Translations under genes and position numbers: made by a program
Shown here: in pieces, positions 32,259-34,590 of the stretch
How positions within the stretch are numbered: the first letter of the stretch is position 1
How the letters are laid out: every line of letters begins with the position of its first letter
Assembly: GCA_024699235.1 (NCBI GenBank)
Contig: JAILPY010000192.1
Span: forward strand, 1-34,590
Direction of reading: 5' to 3'
Length of the DNA stretch: 34,590 nt
Source: Treponema sp.
GTDB lineage: Bacteria > Spirochaetota > Spirochaetia > Treponematales > Treponemataceae
Notes under the pieces: model-generated
What the model saw: only the letters and a program-made list of their open reading frames with translations
Told to the model about the DNA's origin: nothing
Databases searched by the model: none

Positions 32259-33770
32259 TTATTTTGCTTTAGCGCCCTTTGCAAATTTCTTAACAGCACA
32301 AAGGAATGCAATCATAAGAATAATTCCAATAAGAAGAGATGCAACAGCATTCTTAACAAATGCAGCTATAATGTAAGTTACAAACGTAACTGCGGCAACG
32401 GAAACTGCATACTGAAGCTGTGTGGAAACATGTGCCAGATGGTCGCACTTTGCACCAGCAGACGACATGATTGTAGTATCTGAGATAGGAGAGCAGTGGT
32501 CACCGCATACGGCACCTGCCATACAAGCAGAAACGCAAATTATAGAAAGAGGATTTCCGTCTGACAGAGGGAATACATTCAGCGTAATAGGTATAAGGAT
32601 TCCAAAAGTACCCCAGCTTGTACCTGTAGCAAAAGCAAGCAGACATGCAATGACAAAAACAACAGCAGGCAAGAAATTCAAGAGGCCGCCAGCAGTCTTT
32701 GCAACAAGGCCCGCAACATAAGAAGCAGCTCCCAAAGAATCTGTCATTCCTTTAAGAGTCCATGCCAATGCAAGAATAGTAATTGCAGGAACCATAGCCT
32801 TGAATCCTTCAGTAATGCAGCCCATGCATTCCTTAAAAGGAAGAACCCGGCGTACAATATAAAATACAAAAGTAACTGCCAGACCGCCAAAAGAACCTAA
32901 TACAAGCCCAACAGATGCATCGCTATTTGCAAATGAATTAACGAAGCTTTCTCCAGAGAAAAAGCCGCCTGTGTAAATCATGCCTATAACGCAAGAGATG
33001 ATAAGGACAACAATAGGCAGAACAAGATCAATAACCTTACCTTTTCCAGAAACAGAAGCATCTTCCTTAGCATTCTGTGCAGATGCAACTGTAAACAGAT
33101 CACCATTCTTTGCGTTTTCTTCATGAATTGCCATAGGGCCATAATCCATCTTAAATACAGCAAGCAGTACCATCATTATGATAGTCAATATTGCATAATA
33201 ATTATAAGGAATGGCACGTATAAAAAGCATAAGTCCATTTGTTCCTTCTGGTGCAAAACCAGAAACGGCAGCAGCCCATGATGAAATAGGAGCAATAATG
33301 CAGATTGGGGCTGCAGTTGAATCTATAAGATATGCAAGCTTTGCACGGGAAACTTTCTGACGGTCTGTAACAGGACGCATGACGCTTCCAACAGTCAGAC
33401 AGTTAAAGTAATCGTCAATAAAAATAAGGACTCCAAGAAGGATTGTTGCAAGCTGGACTCCTACACGGCTTTTTACATGTTCAGAAGCCCATTTACCGAA
33501 TGCAGCAGAACCGCCAGCCTTATTCATCAGGCAGACAATAATTCCCAAAAATACAAGGAAAATCAGGATTCCAACATTATAAGAATCAGAAAGCTGAGCT
33601 ACCAGGCCATCTTTAAAAATATGAGTCAGAGTTCCAGTAAAGCTGAAGCCTGAAAAGAACAGGCCGCCCATAATAATTCCAATAAATAAAGAGCTGTATG
33701 CTTCTTTAGTAATCAAAGCCAGGACAATGGCTACAATTGCAGGGACAAGAGACCAGAATGTACCTTGCAT
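32259..33770 (-). CDS. nhaC: NhaC-type Na+/H+ antiporter family protein
   Basis: 503 residues from ATG 33768-33770, chosen over the ATG four codons upstream because GGAGG lies at the right distance. About 11-12 membrane helices. The family motifs LIFIDDYFNCLTVGSVMRP, IDSTAAPICIIAPISSW and the ATGTSWGTFGILIPI and GDHCSPISDTTI segments place it in the NhaC/YuiF group (IT superfamily), which exchanges Na+ with H+, malate-lactate or amino acids; the exact substrate cannot be read from the sequence. Two promoter candidates and a direct repeat lie upstream. Confidence 0.9.
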   Translation of the reverse strand: MQGTFWSLVPAIVAIVLALITKEAYSSLFIGIIMGGLFFSGFSFTGTLTHIFKDGLVAQLSDSYNVGILIFLVFLGIIVCLMNKAGGSAAFGKWASEHVKSRVGVQLATILLGVLIFIDDYFNCLTVGSVMRPVTDRQKVSRAKLAYLIDSTAAPICIIAPISSWAAAVSGFAPEGTNGLMLFIRAIPYNYYAILTIIMMVLLAVFKMDYGPMAIHEENAKNGDLFTVASAQNAKEDASVSGKGKVIDLVLPIVVLIISCVIGMIYTGGFFSGESFVNSFANSDASVGLVLGSFGGLAVTFVFYIVRRVLPFKECMGCITEGFKAMVPAITILALAWTLKGMTDSLGAASYVAGLVAKTAGGLLNFLPAVVFVIACLLAFATGTSWGTFGILIPITLNVFPLSDGNPLSIICVSACMAGAVCGDHCSPISDTTIMSSAGAKCDHLAHVSTQLQYAVSVAAVTFVTYIIAAFVKNAVASLLIGIILMIAFLCAVKKFAKGAKAK

Positions 33771-33802
33771 AAATTCCTCCATAAAAGATGCAGATTCCCC
33801 TT

Positions 33803-33831
33803 AGTATAGTAAAAATGACTGCAAAAACCAA
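33803..33831 (-). promoter_or_regulatory. Proximal promoter candidate of nhaC-like gene
   Basis: Minus strand TTGGTT (33826-33831), 17-base spacer, TATACT (33803-33808), about 32 bases before the ATG. Confidence 0.45.
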
Positions 33832-33840
33832 TAATTTCAC

Positions 33841-33874
33841 ATAATTTTTAATCATTTTTTGCGTTAAAAATTAT
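33841..33874. repeat. 11-bp perfect AT-rich inverted repeat
   Basis: ATAATTTTTAA (33841-33851) and TTAAAAATTAT (33864-33874) with a 12-base loop, in the nhaC upstream region between the two promoter candidates. It could fold in the longer transcript or bind a regulator; it may also be AT-rich coincidence. Confidence 0.35.
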
Positions 33875-33883
33875 AAATTCAAC

Positions 33884-33914
33884 CGTTCGTCCCAAAAATT
33901 CGACGTTTATCCCA
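33884..33914. promoter_or_regulatory. 20-bp-spaced direct repeat, possible regulator site
   Basis: CGTTCGTCCCA (33884-33894) and CGTTTATCCCA (33904-33914) match at 9 of 11 positions and repeat at exactly 20 bp, about two helical turns, just downstream of the distal nhaC promoter. This is the arrangement of a dimeric regulator binding one DNA face. Confidence 0.4.
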
Positions 33915-33920
33915 GTTTTG

Positions 33921-33956
33921 TTGACAGTTTATAAATGATTAGTAAAATAAAGTCAA
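33921..33956. promoter_or_regulatory. Overlapping divergent promoters
   Basis: Minus strand: TTGACT (33951-33956), 17-base spacer, TATAAA (33928-33933), pointing at nhaC. Plus strand: a perfect TTGACA (33921-33926), 16-base spacer, TAAAAT (33943-33948), pointing at the 34091 region. The two cannot be occupied at the same time. Confidence 0.55.
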
Positions 33957-34032
33957 CATTATGAACCTTTTCAGGCTACTGCATAAAAACATACTACATC
34001 ATATAAAAGGCATATATATATAATGACCTTGG

Positions 34033-34051
34033 ACAAACGGGGAGAGTTTGT
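34033..34051 (+). other. Leader hairpin upstream of small ORF
   Basis: ACAAAC (34033-34038) and GTTTGT (34046-34051) pair around GGGGAGA, within the untranslated stretch 33957-34090. Otherwise I see no gene in 33783-34090; a 20-codon ATG frame at 33961 has no ribosome site. Confidence 0.3.
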
Positions 34052-34090
34052 TCTTATGTCTATAAGAATTAATTAAAGAAAGTTTTCTAT

Positions 34091-34225
34091 GTGAGAGGTA
34101 ATAAAATTAACGAAGTCATTTTGGCAATTACTGTAATGTTCATTGGAGTCCTTGGCATGATATATACATTATATGCTTTAATGATAGCAAAAGAATCTTA
34201 TTACACAGGATTCCTAGAAGAATAG
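34091..34225 (+). CDS. Putative 44-residue single-pass membrane peptide
   Basis: A GTG-initiated frame of 44 residues: a short polar N-terminus (VRGNKINE), one hydrophobic helix of about 23 residues (VILAITVMFIGVLGMIYTLY) and a polar acidic tail (KESYYTGFLEE). The charge distribution and clean helix suggest a real small membrane protein. No good ribosome site lies before the GTG; a GAGAGG lies just inside the frame instead. The plus-strand promoter at 33921-33948 points towards it. No family recognised. Confidence 0.35.
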   Translation: MRGNKINEVILAITVMFIGVLGMIYTLYALMIAKESYYTGFLEE

Positions 34226-34307
34226 TACAGAAAGTCTTTTTTAACAGTTCCTCAAAAATTTCGTTCATTCCTCAAATTCATAAGCATTACAAATGCAGGA
34301 GGCAATA

Positions 34308-34394
34308 ATGGATAAAATAAAACCATTTGAACAGCTTGCATTTTATGACGACTTCATGTTTGGCATTGTCATGCAAGATAAAGAACTTTGCAGA
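34308..34394 (+). pseudogene. Rpn-family nuclease/transposase gene, truncated by an insertion sequence
   Basis: After a strong GCAGGAGGCAATA ribosome site the first 29 codons read MDKIKPFEQLAFYDDFMFG then IVMQDKELCR, which is the conserved N-terminus of Rpn-type (PD-(D/E)XK) recombination-promoting nucleases, usually about 280-330 residues. Homology stops exactly where an IS150-like end begins at 34395. The frame then runs ten codons into the element and stops at 34425-34427. Confidence 0.75.
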
Positions 34395-34590
34395 TGTTCT
34401 GCCCAAAGTGAACTTGGACTTTTTTAGGAAAGCTTATAAGGTGGTTTAAGCCTGCTGCAGTTGCAACCAATAAGCTTTTCTGTTTATATCTGCAGTATGA
34501 AGTTTTTCTCTTCGTTCTGCAAGCCTTGATTCTTTTCTGCCTTCAAAATAATCCGCTGGAGTCAGATAAAGAAGTGCGCCATGAAGACGC
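34395..34590 (-). mobile_element. End of an IS150-like (IS3 family) insertion sequence
   Basis: From 34395 the plus strand begins TGTTCTGCCC and has TTGGAC at about 34413-34418, as in IS150-group terminal repeats (TGT-CTG-CC ... TTGGAC). The transposase reading frame on the minus strand ends inside it. The element runs off the right edge, so the other end and the target duplication cannot be seen. Confidence 0.7.
34446..34590 (-). CDS. IS3-family transposase (OrfB), C-terminal fragment
   Basis: The last 47 codons of a reading frame on the minus strand enter from the window edge: RLHGALLYLTPADYFEGRKE followed by a basic region and AYWLQLQQA-stop. The RLHxALxYLTPADYF motif is the C-terminal signature of rve-type integrase domains of IS3/IS150 transposases. 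The rest, including the DDE residues, lies outside the window. Its stop is 51 bases from the IS end. Confidence 0.85.
   Translation of the reverse strand, partial: RLHGALLYLTPADYFEGRKESRLAERREKLHTADINRKAYWLQLQQA

Noticed and set aside
33961..34023. A 20-codon ATG frame (M-N-L-F-R-L-L-H ...)
   Set aside because: No ribosome site, low-complexity AT-rich end, no conserved feature.
1..34590. tRNA, rRNA, CRISPR arrays and prophage genes
   Set aside because: I looked for cloverleaf-like segments, regularly spaced repeats and phage structural or integrase genes and saw none; the only mobile DNA is the IS end at the right edge.

Overview
The window looks like a chromosomal segment of a host-associated or rumen-type Treponema (spirochaete). 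The base composition is moderately AT-rich. There is a P83/100-family secreted protein (a spirochaete marker), a CitA/CitB-type two-component system, a carbon-starvation (CstA) transporter, and an Rpn-family nuclease remnant next to an IS150-like insertion sequence. The genus is inferred from gene content and was not tested by any database search.

Layout. Positions 1-3580 (minus strand): the N-terminal part of cstA, an unrecognised 165-aa gene just upstream of it behind a strong promoter and a perfect 14-bp palindrome, then a response regulator and sensor kinase of the CitB/CitA (DcuR/DcuS) type. Positions 3731-4603 (plus): an unusual fusion of a PQ-loop-like membrane domain to a degenerate SGNH-hydrolase-like domain, ending in a clear terminator. 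Positions 4682-5308 (minus): a six-helix membrane protein resembling an ECF transporter S component.

Positions 5390-17650 (minus) hold the centrepiece: one tightly packed 12-gene operon with the gene content and order of an aryl polyene (APE) pathway. It encodes two acyl carrier proteins, a membrane domain fused to an acyl-AMP ligase, a hot-dog dehydratase, a glycosyltransferase, an LPLAT-type acyltransferase, a thioesterase, a LolA-like protein, an RND/MMPL exporter, a lipoprotein, a ketosynthase-dehydratase fusion, a ketoreductase and a second ketosynthase. Together these would load a starter on an ACP, elongate and dehydrate it to a polyene, and attach and export the product to the envelope. 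Chain-length-factor, methyltransferase and starter-forming genes of the usual cluster are not seen here. The two dehydratase-like polypeptides carry complementary halves of a normal active site.

Positions 17770-26167: a divergent HrpB-type helicase, a YfcE-type phosphodiesterase, a His-rich secreted protein, and a divergent four-gene operon (secreted protein, OmpR-type regulator, histidine kinase, MATE efflux pump), then a LUD-domain protein ending in a strong bidirectional terminator. Positions 26246-33770 (minus): the P83/100-family protein, a 1410-residue fusion of carbamoyl-phosphate synthase large subunit with a diaminopimelate-epimerase-like domain that lacks one of the two catalytic cysteines, and an NhaC-type antiporter. 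Positions 33783-34590 hold overlapping divergent promoters, a putative 44-residue membrane peptide, and an Rpn-type gene cut after 29 codons by the end of an IS150-like element that continues past the window.

A recurring feature is a -10 element 6-7 bases from the start codon with no Shine-Dalgarno sequence, suggesting leaderless transcripts. The strongest candidates for something undescribed are the compacted APE-like operon and the CarB-DapF fusion.
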